Part shown: piece after piece, positions 47,091-58,784 of the stretch
Layout of the letters: the number at the start of each line of letters is the position of its first letter
Position numbering within the stretch: position 1 is the first letter of the stretch
Source of the DNA: Sympetrum striolatum
Taxonomy: Eukaryota > Arthropoda > Insecta > Odonata > Libellulidae
Reading direction: 5' to 3'
Assembly: GCA_947579665.1 (NCBI GenBank)
Contig: OX388341.1
Coordinates: 5,694,752-5,758,751, forward strand
Length of the DNA stretch: 64,000 bases
Translations under genes and position numbers: made by a program
Notes under the pieces: model-generated
The model's input: only the letters and a program-made list of their open reading frames with translations
What the model was told of the DNA's origin: nothing
The model's database searches: none

Positions 47091-48720
47091 AAAAAGGATT
47101 GAAATTTTTCTTAAAATTTGCTGAAATTTCATCGTCTGGCATCGAACCCGGGTCTTACTGGTGAAGGTACTATGCAGCACAATAGAAGATCACCATCTCT
47201 AACTATGTGTGAAAATTCAAGCAGAAATATTTGCTACAACTGCCTCAAAAGACGTTCTAATTTTCACGAATGTAAATGTGGATTCTAGATTCAAACCAAG
47301 GACGATCTAGGAAATTTAAAAGATGTTTCTGAAACTTATTTATGATCTCTATCTATATGCCGAATTTCGAGTTTCTATATTATTGGGAAAGGTTTCAAAA
47401 TAATTCCTAAAAATCGGATCAACTTCTGATTGCAGAGACACCTGGTGTCGAACCCAGGACATATTGTAAACTGTAAATGCACAGTTTGATTTTTATAGAC
47501 TTGCTTTTGTATTATGCAAAGTTTGAAGTCGATAGCATGCCGGGAAGTAACTAAATTTTGTTTCCATTACCTCCGTAAGAAATGCATTGAGAAGTGCAAA
47601 TGGCTCTCTGGGATTGAACCAAGGACCATCAGCGAACATGTAAAATTTTATTATGAAACATATTCATAATATCTATCTATGTGCCGAGTTTCAAGTATCC
47701 ATGTTATCGGGAAAGGATCCAAAAAAAATCTTCAAAATCACCGCAATGCATTTTATACGGCCGATATTTGCCCCGACCTAGCATCGAACCATGGACCATA
47801 TTTGGCAATGTCTTTTAGATTTTCCTTAGATATGCACGGTTTTTAGCGATCTCTCGAATTTCAACCCTTTCCTTTTCAGGGAAGTGCCTCAAACAAATTT
47901 TCGAAAATCCCCACCATGTATACTTATGGAGAAAATCAGGACTTTGTTGCTTTCTGGAATCGAACCCATGACAATAAGGATCAAAGTCGCTTTTTTCTTG
48001 GGGGTTTCACGTTATGGCCAATATGTCATAAAAATTTCAACTCAATCACGCTTGTGGTTTAGGCTATGAATTAGTATCCTATCTATCTATCTATCTATAT
48101 AGGTATATACATGAATGAATCCAGAGAAGCATCTATATATAATAGATATAATTGAAATTTTGAGGTAGATATCTTACCAGGAAGGTCCTAAAATAACACA
48201 TCGTCACCCCATTTGAAATGCAGAAAGAAATGTAAATGGCTCTCAGGGATCGAACCAAGAACCATTAGGGAACCTATGAAAAATGGATATAAAATGAGTT
48301 CATGATCCATAATTAAATGCCGAGTTTCATGCTTCTATGTTATCGGGGAATGGTTTTTTTAAATCTTAAAAATTGAAACAATGCATTTTAAATGGGAGAA
48401 TATTTGCTTTAACATAGAGTCAAACCAAGGATAATTGTAGAAGATATTTTTCTTTATCAGATATGCACAATTTCCAGAAATCTCTTGAATTTCTTTTCTC
48501 TACTCTGCCGAAAGTTCCTCAAAATATTTTTCAAAATCACCGCAATGGATCTTTAGAGGGAAAATTGGGACTTTGGGACCTTCTGGCATCAAACCCTTGG
48601 CTCTGATGTTAAAAGCAACACTTTCTTTGCCCATTACAGAATATGGCCAGTATGCAGCAAAAAGTTCAAGTCAATGACACTTGCGGAACATGGTTCGAGT
48701 TTTGATCGCTTATATATATA
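47091..48720 (-). repeat. Degenerate tandem repeat, about 170 bp, each unit with a tRNA B-box-like motif
   Basis: A motif of the form GGNATCGAACCCNGGAC on the plus strand (reverse complement GGTTCGATNCC, the Pol III B-box) occurs near 47143, 47445, 47608, 47780, 47949, 48245, 48415 and 48590. The spacing is mostly 163-175 bp, or about twice that. Units share GTGCCGAGTTTCAAG, GTTATCGGGAAAGG and CAAAATCACCGCAATGCA between the boxes. The last part of a unit (TTATGGCCAATATG, then CAATNACACTTGTGG) recurs at 47943-48075, 48585-48710 and in each array unit near 54003. It is either a tRNA-derived satellite or tandemly arranged SINE remnants. Confidence 0.6.
48076..48106. repeat. (CTAT)n microsatellite
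   Basis: TATCTATCTATCTATCTA run within the degenerate repeat region. Confidence 0.85.
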
Positions 48721-49239
48721 CTAGTAGAATTGTGCATTGAATCTTAATGGGGGAATTTCAGTTGATAAATACCAGTGTAACAATCTTGATCATATCAATG
48801 CCTCATAATTTTAGGCAGATAGCAAATACCAGGCTATAATTATTTCCAAACCAATAAACATAGAAAAAGGAGTAGTAATTAAGTCTACAAATTTGCCTAA
48901 ATATTAGAATATATTTTTATAACTTATTGCACTCTTCAAATAAATAAACATAAACTTACTTTACCTTTTATAAGATTTCTACACCCATTCTCTGTTGTAT
49001 TGATTGAGAGGAAGCAATTTATCTAACAAACTGCTATAAACCCATTTATCCCACAAAATAGTCAGTAAACAATAACGTTGATATGAATAAAACTTGGTTG
49101 ATACAGACACTTCCATAAAATAAGAAAAACTTTCTAAAATAGTTGTATTTGTCATATAATCTATCACTTATTCCTAACATTAATTTGATTTGGGCATATT
49201 CTCTCAATGTGTTCTTACCGATAAATATGGGAGGGAGAG
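48721..49239. other. AT-rich interval, no recognisable gene
   Basis: Short overlapping frames at 48979-49276 on the minus strand have no domain. No repeat relation was noticed. Confidence 0.5.
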
Positions 49240-49780
49240 CATATAAAGGAATTGCCTGGATTTCCCCTTCAAACATCCTAAGTTCACTGTATCATCCTCA
49301 AAACCCAATTAACTTATCATTACTGATTAAGAACATAAATTGACATGATATAACACCATTGAAACTTAATCAAAGAAATAAGTAAGACATACATTGTTTA
49401 GGAAAACTTGAGATGCATTAAAAAACAATAAATTGAAAACAAAATATGTAATAATATCTTACTCTGCAGCCAAACTTAAAGCACTCAGTGGCTGCGGTTA
49501 TACTTCCCTCGCCCTCCACAGGAGCCGTCAAGAGGCCTCATTCATTCTTCCAACGAATGCTTCCGCAACTTGGTATCTCTCTTAAGCAACTGTCGAATAT
49601 TGAAGACAGTAGTGGTCAATTTCCACCACTCTCCACTTTACTCCCAGGCTGCAGAACTCTGGAGCTTCTCGTATTATTTGAAGAACATTCAGTGCATATT
49701 CTCTATATGAATATTTAGGCAAACACATAATATATGAAATATTATTATTAATGCCAATTGATATTCCAGTAACAGCAGAT
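49240..49780. repeat. Diverged copy of an internal segment of the 4.28-kb unit
   Basis: Aligns with 51790-52300 of array unit 1 at roughly 80% by eye. Shared stretches include CCCAATTAACTTATCATTA, CTTAAAGCACTCAGTGGCTG, CTCTTAAGCAACTGTC and GAACATTCAGTGCATATTCT. It lies outside the array and has an older divergence, so the segment is itself a repeat that predates the array. Confidence 0.75.
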
Positions 49781-49835
49781 CCTGTTAAATACTTATAAGG
49801 CAACTAAACAAGTCAATTACCAATATTAATGATAT

Positions 49836-50220
49836 ATGGTTACAATATTAATCACCTAAGAATGAATGAGTCAGTGAATGTGTAATTAGGTATAATTTGA
49901 GAGATATCTATATGTAATAGATAGGAGATGGATTTACAGACATAACTTTAATTTGCAATCATCATAAAGTCATTTTTGATACACCACTTTGTGCTACCAG
50001 TGCCTCAATGAGGCCATGGAAGTGGACGATGATGCAAAGTAGGACGAGACCACACTTGCCCTTGCACACAAAGTTCCCAAAATGTCCTGTGGAAAAACTA
50101 CTACTAAATCATCGACCCATAACCTTGTGCCCAAAGCAGTGCGGAGCTTGTGTTAAAAATTTCATGTACTCAAACAAAACTAGCTAGGCATCTCTATGCT
50201 CCAAGGACTGGATAAACAAA
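49836..50220. repeat. Diverged left edge of the 4.28-kb array
   Basis: Matches 54110-54502 at roughly 93-95%, with small indels and substitutions, whereas the units further right are almost identical to each other. This edge is therefore the old flanking copy at which the array begins. A minus-strand frame that runs 67 codons in the other copies is cut here by a stop (CGA to TGA near 50118). Confidence 0.8.
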
Positions 50221-50397
50221 GGACACATTTCAATGAATTTCTATGAACCTATTATATTTCCATAGGAAGTTCTATTGGAAATGGATACGTTGCCAATAAA
50301 GAATAGCAATTACGCACCTGAAAAAGAATAATGTTAATAAATAACTGATGAAAATTTTAAAACTTAGGTCTCATATTTTTCCTTAAGTAGATAATCA

Positions 50398-51004
50398 GCA
50401 ACTTCCCGTTGATCAGTATTTCATAAATAACTCCTAAACAATCAGTTATACAAAAATATCTTTCTCACAAAAGTTATATTAAATTGCATTCTCTAAGACT
50501 TTTATAAATAATTGTATATACCTGATTAATGGAGATATTTTGCAAAACTCAGAAACAAGCCTCGAAAAATAGAACTCGACTTCCAGCTAACCGATTTAAA
50601 CCAGAAACTAATCAACTCTAACGACACCAACAAAAGTACTATATATGAAATTTGATGTTGATAAAACAAATAGTTTTCATATTACAGTGCCCACAAAGTA
50701 CATAATCAGCTACTTCCGGTTTATCAGTATTTCACAAATAACTCCTTAGCAATCAGTGATAAAAATATGTTCAATACAGCAGTTTTAGAAAATTACATTT
50801 TCTAAAACAAAATTGTATACCTAAATATCTAATTTTTAAGATATTTGACAAAAAAGGAAATTTGCTTCCAAGAATAAAAAAGCTCAACTTCCGGTTAAAC
50901 GATTTGCTCCAAAAAATTATCAACTCTGTCAGCACACCACAGTATGTATGTGAAGTTTGGTACTGATGGGGCTAGTAGTTTTCACGTTAGAGCACCCACA
51001 AGAA
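50398..51004 (+). repeat. Two diverged copies of a 300-bp repeat in unit 1
   Basis: The first copy starts at CAGCAACTTCCCGTTGATCA (50398) and the second at CAGCTACTTCCGGTTTATCA (50708). Both continue with AGTATTTCA, AATAACTCCT, then CTTCC near 170 bp, ATCAACTCT near 200 bp and TAGTTTTCA near 270 bp. The copies repeat at 54680 and 58962 in the next units, and a reversed relative lies at 38516-38870. Confidence 0.75.
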
Positions 51005-51352
51005 CACACACACACAGATGCAGACATCGTTCCAAAAATCGTCAGAACGTATTCTAGTGACCCCAAAACATGTATTTCGGTTGAAATCTCGAAGTCAAAT
51101 TTTTTCATGAAAACAATACTTTCTATGTACTATGAATATGGAGAAAGTAAAAATCCAATTTGTATGAAGGAATTGACCCTAAAATACCTTGTATATTGTA
51201 TGTTTGCAATAAAAAAGTGTAAAATCTTCTACCGCTATTCAAAGAGTCTAAACAATTTTCGTAACAGACCACCCATTGCCATTTTACACTTCCATTATTT
51301 CATTGAATTTAAGAAAAAGAAATCCAACAAAGCAAACCAAAAAACAGCTTAA
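50957..51352 (+). other. 131-codon frame over the conserved dispersed block (not called as a gene)
   Basis: Open frame repeated identically at 55239-55634, 59521-59916 and (partial) 63802-64000. Its start lies in the 300-bp repeat and its middle in the dispersed block that also occurs reversed at 39600-39745. There DPKTCISVEISKSNFF is kept, with several silent differences (for example AAG TCA versus AAA TCG). The remainder is Lys/Phe-rich, with no domain or signal peptide. It is probably a repeat-derived frame; the local conservation of the peptide is noted without claiming a function. Confidence 0.3.
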
Positions 51353-51789
51353 ATGTAAAGTAACCACAAGGATGATCATGGAAATAAATCAGATTTCCAG
51401 AAATACATCCCACAAACTTCGTCCATGATCTCCAATTGGAAATATTCCTATAACTACAATAAAATCTGCTAGTTAAGATGGCAGACATTGGCTGACTCAA
51501 GCAAATTAACGAAATCGTATTGCAACCTGTATAACAGAACATATTGACAGTAATTGTAATATTATATATAAATATATATTATAACTCAAATAAGGCATGC
51601 AACATATATAAAAAATTATGAACTCTCCAGAATATTATGATCATGTATCCCCAAATCTAGCATAGAGCAATGTAAAAGGAAATGCAGGAGCAACGATATT
51701 ATGAAAGGAGAGGATTTAACAGTAATTCAACAGAACGAACGGAAAACCACAACAATTCAACAGAGGCAAACTGGAGCAAGAGCATATGA

Positions 51790-52300
51790 AAAAAATTCCT
51801 CATTTTCCCCATCACACCATCTAAATCCACTGTATCATACTTGAAACCCAATTAACTTATCATTAACGATTAAAAACATAAATTGACATGATATAACACC
51901 AATTAAACTTGATCAAAGAAATAATTAGGTCTTGCATTTTATTGGAAAGCTTAGAGATGCATTTAAAAACAATGAATTGAAAACATTACATATAATATTA
52001 TTTTACTCTGCAGCTACCCTTAAAGCACTCAGTGGCTGCCGATATACTTCCCTGCCCTAAACAGGAGCCGTCAAAAGTCCTCGTACATTCTTCCAATGAA
52101 TGTCTCCTCACTTTGCTGTCTCTCTTAAGCAACTGTCCCATACTGTACACTGTAGTGGTCCATTTCAGCCATTCTCAACCCTACTCCCAAGCTGCAGCAC
52201 TCTGGAGCTTCTGGTTTTATTTAAGGAACATTCAGTGCATATTCTATATATGAATAATAGGACAAACACATAATATTTTTATTATAATTATAAATGCCAA
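51790..52300. repeat. Internal repeat segment of unit 1, related to 49240-49780
   Basis: The array-internal counterpart of the older copy at 49240-49780. It holds the 73-codon plus frame 52032-52253, which is not kept in the older copy and is not a gene. Confidence 0.7.
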
Positions 52301-52964
52301 TTTAAATTAAAGTAATAGCACTAGATCACATTAGATGATTACAAAGCAATTAAACAAGGAAATTACAATTTTGGATGCATTGTGCTAAACATATATTGAA
52401 ATGAGGATCTATTAAATGATAAAAGAGTTTACTTAGATTATTCAAGAGGAGAGCCTGCACGAACCTTCCCAAACTAACCTGTAGTATCTGGTTCATCGAT
52501 TTCTACCACATCTCTGGTTTGTAGTAGGTGATGGTTATTAAGTCAAGATCATTAGGTACAGAATGACTTATCTAGCCAAAGCAATTTAGAATGTGCTGCT
52601 ATTCCTATGCATTTTACAATTTTTCCCTTCCACAGGATGGTTTAGGAGGGGATTTTAAGGTAGGTACACCAGTAAATCTATACTAATAATGTATTAATTA
52701 GCTCCCCATTCCTGAAAGGTTAGAAAAGACACCATTAATATTCAATGAAAAAATTTTAATCATAAATATTATTATTTTCTAATGATAATGAGATACCAAC
52801 ACTTAAAAAATATATTCTAAAAAGTTAAGAAAAACATACCTTATTTTATCATCACTAAATGGGAAGGCATTGGAATCACTCCATCCAATGATAATCTTAA
52901 ATAAGATGCCTTCTTCAAAGCGCATCGATTATTAAAACGTCTCACTCAACATTAGAGGTCAGAT

Positions 52965-53450
52965 CAGACCCTCTACATGAAATCTTCAAGTTTAAGTCCC
53001 ATAATGGGCAGAACTTCTCTATCAAGAGAGGCAAAATGCCTCTCGGTGACGAGAATTGTATCTGCAAATGGTATCTCTCTTTCGATAGCTACCAGAAAGT
53101 CTTGAAGGGCAAAACATCTCAATCGGAATCCTGATCGTCGATGAGAATATTATTTTGCCAAAGGTAGCTTTCTATTGAGTGATACCATGAGGTACGCAGA
53201 CCCTCTTTCCATGGGCAGAACCTCTCAAACAGGAGAGGCATTACACCTCCCCTGAAGAGAACTGTATTCTGAAAATGGTACCTTTCATTTGAGAGCTACG
53301 CCGTGGTACCCAGACCCACTCGATGGGCAGAATCTCTCGACCTGGGGGAGGCATCACACCTCTCCATAGTGAGAATTTTATTCTGCTAGGGTAGCTCTCT
53401 TTTGAAGTTACCAGAAGACCAGAAGACCTCTCCATATGGGTACCTATAAA
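52965..53450 (-). repeat. Degenerate short tandem repeat (about 110-120 bp) in unit 1
   Basis: Landmarks GGGCAGAAC, then a GAGAGGCATNACACCTC-type hairpin, then GAGAATTGTATTCTG and GGTAGCTCTCTTTTGA recur near 53006, 53214 and 53323, with a partial unit near 53150. On the minus strand the copies share a peptide pattern such as RIKFSLWRGVMPPPGREILP and RIQFSSGEV. This comes from the repeat; the frame is interrupted between copies. Same at 57247-57732 and 61528-62013. Confidence 0.6.
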
Positions 53451-54002
53451 ACAATAGTTGTTAATTATGGCCTTAAAATAATTGAATAATTTTGTCCAAT
53501 TTTATTTAGATATTTCCAAAGTATTCTAGGCTTAAACATATTTACTCTAAAATTTGTAACCCTATGTTGATTCATTACCTCGAAAGTCCTGTTAATATAT
53601 TGAAGAAGTAGACAGTTTTCCCTGTGCCTATCCAACAACATCCAAAGATTTCTAATTTTTCTGTCCCCAGCTGCTCGGGTTCAATGACCACAGGTACGGC
53701 ATTGCTTAGTCCCACATTAAGTTAACCTCAACTAATGCAAACTTACGATCTTCATCTGTGTGCTCATAGGCGTTGTTTGCTTTTGTTTACCATCTCTTTC
53801 TAATGCCGTCTATGGTTATTGTATCTCTGCTGCAAATAAAGCTTCAAATGCACTCAAATATTTATTATAATTTTCAAACTATTGATTAGGTTTTACCATA
53901 AAGCTAGTTTAGTTTAGTTATCACACGTTCATTGACTATATAGAAATTTGCTTACCTTTCCGGATCATTAGTGACCGATATCCCCTGTTTTTCCATAGTA
54001 GT

Positions 54003-54145
54003 CAGCATCGAACACATGACACTGAAGCTAAAAATCGTTTTTTTTCTTGGTGGTTAAACTTTATGGTCAGTACGTTGAAAAAATTTCAAGTCAGTTACAC
54101 TTATGAAATATGGTTACAATTTTAATCCCCTATGAATGAATGAGT
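54003..54145 (-). repeat. End of the B-box repeat inside the 4.28-kb unit
   Basis: AGCATCGAACACATGACACT, then TTTTTTTTCTTGGTGGTTAA, then GTCAGTTACACTTATG match the units at 47943 and 48585. It recurs in units 2 and 3 at about 58285 and 62566. Confidence 0.65.
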
Positions 54146-54502
54146 CAGTGAATGTATAAATAGGTATAATTTGTGAAACAAAATGTATCTATATGTAATA
54201 GATAGGAGATGGATTTACAGATATAACTTTAATTTGTAATCATCATAAAGTCATTTTTGATACACCACTTTGTGCTACCAGTGCCTCAATGAGGCCATGG
54301 AAGTGGAAGATGATGCACAGTCGGACGAGACCACACTTGCCCTTGCACACTAAGTTCCCAAAATGGCCTGTGGAAAAACTACTACTAAATCGTCGACCCA
54401 TAACCTTGTGCCCAAAGCAGTGCGGAGCTTGTGTTAAAAATTTCATGTACTCAAACCAAACTAGCTAGGCATCTCTATGCTCCGAAGGACTGGATACACA
54501 AA

Positions 54503-57500
54503 GGACACATTTCAATGAATTTCTATGAACCTATTATATTTCCATAGGAAGTTCTATTGGAAATGGATACGTTGCCAATAAAGAATAGCAATTACGCACC
54601 TGAAAAAGAATAATGTTAATAAATAACTGATGAAAATTTTAAAACTTAGGTCTCATATTTTTCCTTAAGTAGATAATCAGCAACTTCCCGTTGATCAGTA
54701 TTTCATAAATAACTCCTAAACAATCAGTTATACAAAAATATCTTTCTCACAAAAGTTATATTAAATTGCATTCTCTAAGACTTTTATAAATAATTGTATA
54801 TACCTGATTAATGGAGATATTTTGCAAAACTCAGAAACAAGCCTCGAAAAATAGAACTCGACTTCCAGCTAACCGATTTAAACCAGAAACTAATCAACTC
54901 TAACGACACCAACAAAAGTACTATATATGAAATTTGATGTTGATAAAACAAATAGTTTTCATATTACAGTGCCCACAAAGTACATAATCAGCTACTTCCG
55001 GTTTATCAGTATTTCACAAATAACTCCTTAGCAATCAGTGATAAAAATATGTTCAATACAGCAGTTTTAGAAAATTACATTTTCTAAAACAAAATTGTAT
55101 ACCTAAATATCTAATTTTTAAGATATTTGACAAAAAAGGAAATTTGCTTCCAAGAATAAAAAAGCTCAACTTCCGGTTAAACGATTTGCTCCAAAAAATT
55201 ATCAACTCTGTCAGCACACCACAGTATGTATGTGAAGTTTGGTACTGATGGGGCTAGTAGTTTTCACGTTAGAGCACCCACAAGAACACACACACACAGA
55301 TGCAGACATCGTTCCAAAAATCGTCAGAACGTATTCTAGTGACCCCAAAACATGTATTTCGGTTGAAATCTCGAAGTCAAATTTTTTCATGAAAACAATA
55401 CTTTCTATGTACTATGAATATGGAGAAAGTAAAAATCCAATTTGTATGAAGGAATTGACCCTAAAATACCTTGTATATTGTATGTTTGCAATAAAAAAGT
55501 GTAAAATCTTCTACCGCTATTCAAAGAGTCTAAACAATTTTCGTAACAGACCACCCATTGCCATTTTACACTTCCATTATTTCATTGAATTTAAGAAAAA
55601 GAAATCCAACAAAGCAAACCAAAAAACAGCTTAAATGTAAAGTAACCACAAGGATGATCATGGAAATAAATCAGATTTCCAGAAATACATCCCACAAACT
55701 TCGTCCATGATCTCCAATTGGAAATATTCCTATAACTACAATAAAATCTGCTAGTTAAGATGGCAGACATTGGCTGACTCAAGCAAATTAACGAAATCGT
55801 ATTGCAACCTGTATAACAGAACATATTGACAGTAATTGTAATATTATATATAAATATATATTATAACTCAAATAAGGCATGCAACATATATAAAAAATTA
55901 TGAACTCTCCAGAATATTATGATCATGTATCCCCAAATCTAGCATAGAGCAATGTAAAAGGAAATGCAGGAGCAACGATATTATGAAAGGAGAGGATTTA
56001 ACAGTAATTCAACAGAACGAACGGAAAACCACAACAATTCAACAGAGGCAAACTGGAGCAAGAGCATATGAAAAAAATTCCTCATTTTCCCCATCACACC
56101 ATCTAAATCCACTGTATCATACTTGAAACCCAATTAACTTATCATTAACGATTAAAAACATAAATTGACATGATATAACACCAATTAAACTTGATCAAAG
56201 AAATAATTAGGTCTTGCATTTTATTGGAAAGCTTAGAGATGCATTTAAAAACAATGAATTGAAAACATTACATATAATATTATCTTACTCTGCAGCTACC
56301 CTTAAAGCACTCAGTGGCTGCCGATATACTTCCCTGCCCTAAACAGGAGCCGTCAAAAGTCCTCGTACATTCTTCCAATGAATGTCTCCTCACTTTGCTG
56401 TCTCTCTTAAGCAACTGTCCCATACTGTACACTGTAGTGGTCCATTTCAGCCATTCTCAACCCTACTCCCAAGCTGCAGCACTCTGGAGCTTCTGGTTTT
56501 ATTTAAGGAACATTCAGTGCATATTCTATATATGAATAATAGGACAAACACATAATATTTTTATTATAATTATAAATGCCAATTTAAATTAAAGTAATAG
56601 CACTAGATCACATTAGATGATTACAAAGCAATTAAACAAGGAAATTACAATTTTGGATGCATTGTGCTAAACATATATTGAAATGAGGATCTATTAAATG
56701 ATAAAAGAGTTTACTTAGATTATTCAAGAGGAGAGCCTGCACGAACCTTCCCAAACTAACCTGTAGTATCTGGTTCATCGATTTCTACCACATCTCTGGT
56801 TTGTAGTAGGTGATGGTTATTAAGTCAAGATCATTAGGTACAGAATGACTTATCTAGCCAAAGCAATTTAGAATGTGCTGCTATTCCTATGCATTTTACA
56901 ATTTTTCCCTTCCACAGGATGGTTTAGGAGGGGATTTTAAGGTAGGTACACCAGTAAATCTATACTAATAATGTATTAATTAGCTCCCCATTCCTGAAAG
57001 GTTAGAAAAGACACCATTAATATTCAATGAAAAAATTTTAATCATAAATATTATTATTTTCTAATGATAATGAGATACCAACACTTAAAAAATATATTCT
57101 AAAAAGTTAAGAAAAACATACCTTATTTTATCATCACTAAATGGGAAGGCATTGGAATCACTCCATCCAATGATAATCTTAAATAAGATGCCTTCTTCAA
57201 AGCGCATCGATTATTAAAACGTCTCACTCAACATTAGAGGTCAGATCAGACCCTCTACATGAAATCTTCAAGTTTAAGTCCCATAATGGGCAGAACTTCT
57301 CTATCAAGAGAGGCAAAATGCCTCTCGGTGACGAGAATTGTATCTGCAAATGGTATCTCTCTTTCGATAGCTACCAGAAAGTCTTGAAGGGCAAAACATC
57401 TCAATCGGAATCCTGATCGTCGATGAGAATATTATTTTGCCAAAGGTAGCTTTCTATTGAGTGATACCATGAGGTACGCAGACCCTCTTTCCATGGTCAG

Positions 57501-58784
57501 AACCTCTCAAACAGGAGAGGCATTACACCTCCCCTGAAGAGAACTGTATTCTGAAAATGGTACCTTTCATTTGAGAGCTACGCCGTGGTACCCAGACCCA
57601 CTCGATGGGCAGAATCTCTCGACCTGGGGGAGGCATCACACCTCTCCATAGTGAGAATTTTATTCTGCTAGGGTAGCTCTCTTTTGAAGTTACCAGAAGA
57701 CCAGAAGACCTCTCCATATGGGTACCTATAAAACAATAGTTGTTAATTATGGCCTTAAAATAATTGAATAATTTTGTCCAATTTTATTTAGATATTTCCA
57801 AAGTATTCTAGGCTTAAACATATTTACTCTAAAATTTGTAACCCTATGTTGATTCATTACCTCGAAAGTCCTGTTAATATATTGAAGAAGTAGACAGTTT
57901 TCCCTGTGCCTATCCAACAACATCCAAAGATTTCTAATTTTTCTGTCCCCAGCTGCTCGGGTTCAATGACCACAGGTACGGCATTGCTTAGTCCCACATT
58001 AAGTTAACCTCAACTAATGCAAACTTACGATCTTCATCTGTGTGCTCATAGGCGTTGTTTGCTTTTGTTTACCATCTCTTTCTAATGCCGTCTATGGTTA
58101 TTGTATCTCTGCTGCAAATAAAGCTTCAAATGCACTCAAATATTTATTATAATTTTCAAACTATTGATTAGGTTTTACCATAAAGCTAGTTTAGTTTAGT
58201 TATCACACGTTCATTGACTATATAGAAATTTGCTTACCTTTCCGGATCATTAGTGACCGATATCCCCTGTTTTTCCATAGTAGTCAGCATCGAACACATG
58301 ACACTGAAGCTAAAAATCGTTTTTTTTCTTGGTGGTTAAACTTTATGGTCAGTACGTTGAAAAAATTTCAAGTCAGTTACACTTATGAAATATGGTTACA
58401 ATTTTAATCCCCTATGAATGAATGAGTCAGTGAATGTATAAATAGGTATAATTTGTGAAACAAAATGTATCTATATGTAATAGATAGGAGATGGATTTAC
58501 AGATATAACTTTAATTTGTAATCATCATAAAGTCATTTTTGATACACCACTTTGTGCTACCAGTGCCTCAATGAGGCCATGGAAGTGGAAGATGATGCAC
58601 AGTCGGACGAGACCACACTTGCCCTTGCACACTAAGTTCCCAAAATGGCCTGTGGAAAAACTACTACTAAATCGTCGACCCATAACCTTGTGCCCAAAGC
58701 AGTGCGGAGCTTGTGTTAAAAATTTCATGTACTCAAACCAAACTAGCTAGGCATCTCTATGCTCCGAAGGACTGGATACACAAA
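54503..58784. repeat. 4282-bp tandem array, unit 2
   Basis: Same length as unit 1. Only a couple of differences were noticed over 4.28 kb: C for T at about 56284, and T for G at about 57497. Confidence 0.93.

Larger units (their letters stand above)
50221..54502. repeat. 4282-bp tandem array, unit 1
   Basis: Complete unit, taken from GGACACATTTCAATGAATTT to the next occurrence at 54503. It contains two related 300-bp repeats (50398-51004), an (AC)n run (51003-51016), the conserved dispersed block, a run of short repeats (52965-53450) and the end of the B-box repeat (54003-54145). No convincing gene is present. Confidence 0.93.

Noticed and set aside
54243..54446. 67-codon minus frame repeated in each array unit as a possible small secreted protein
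   Set aside because: Copies are identical only because the array is recent. The diverged copy at 49966-50170 has an in-frame stop, and no signal peptide or domain is evident.
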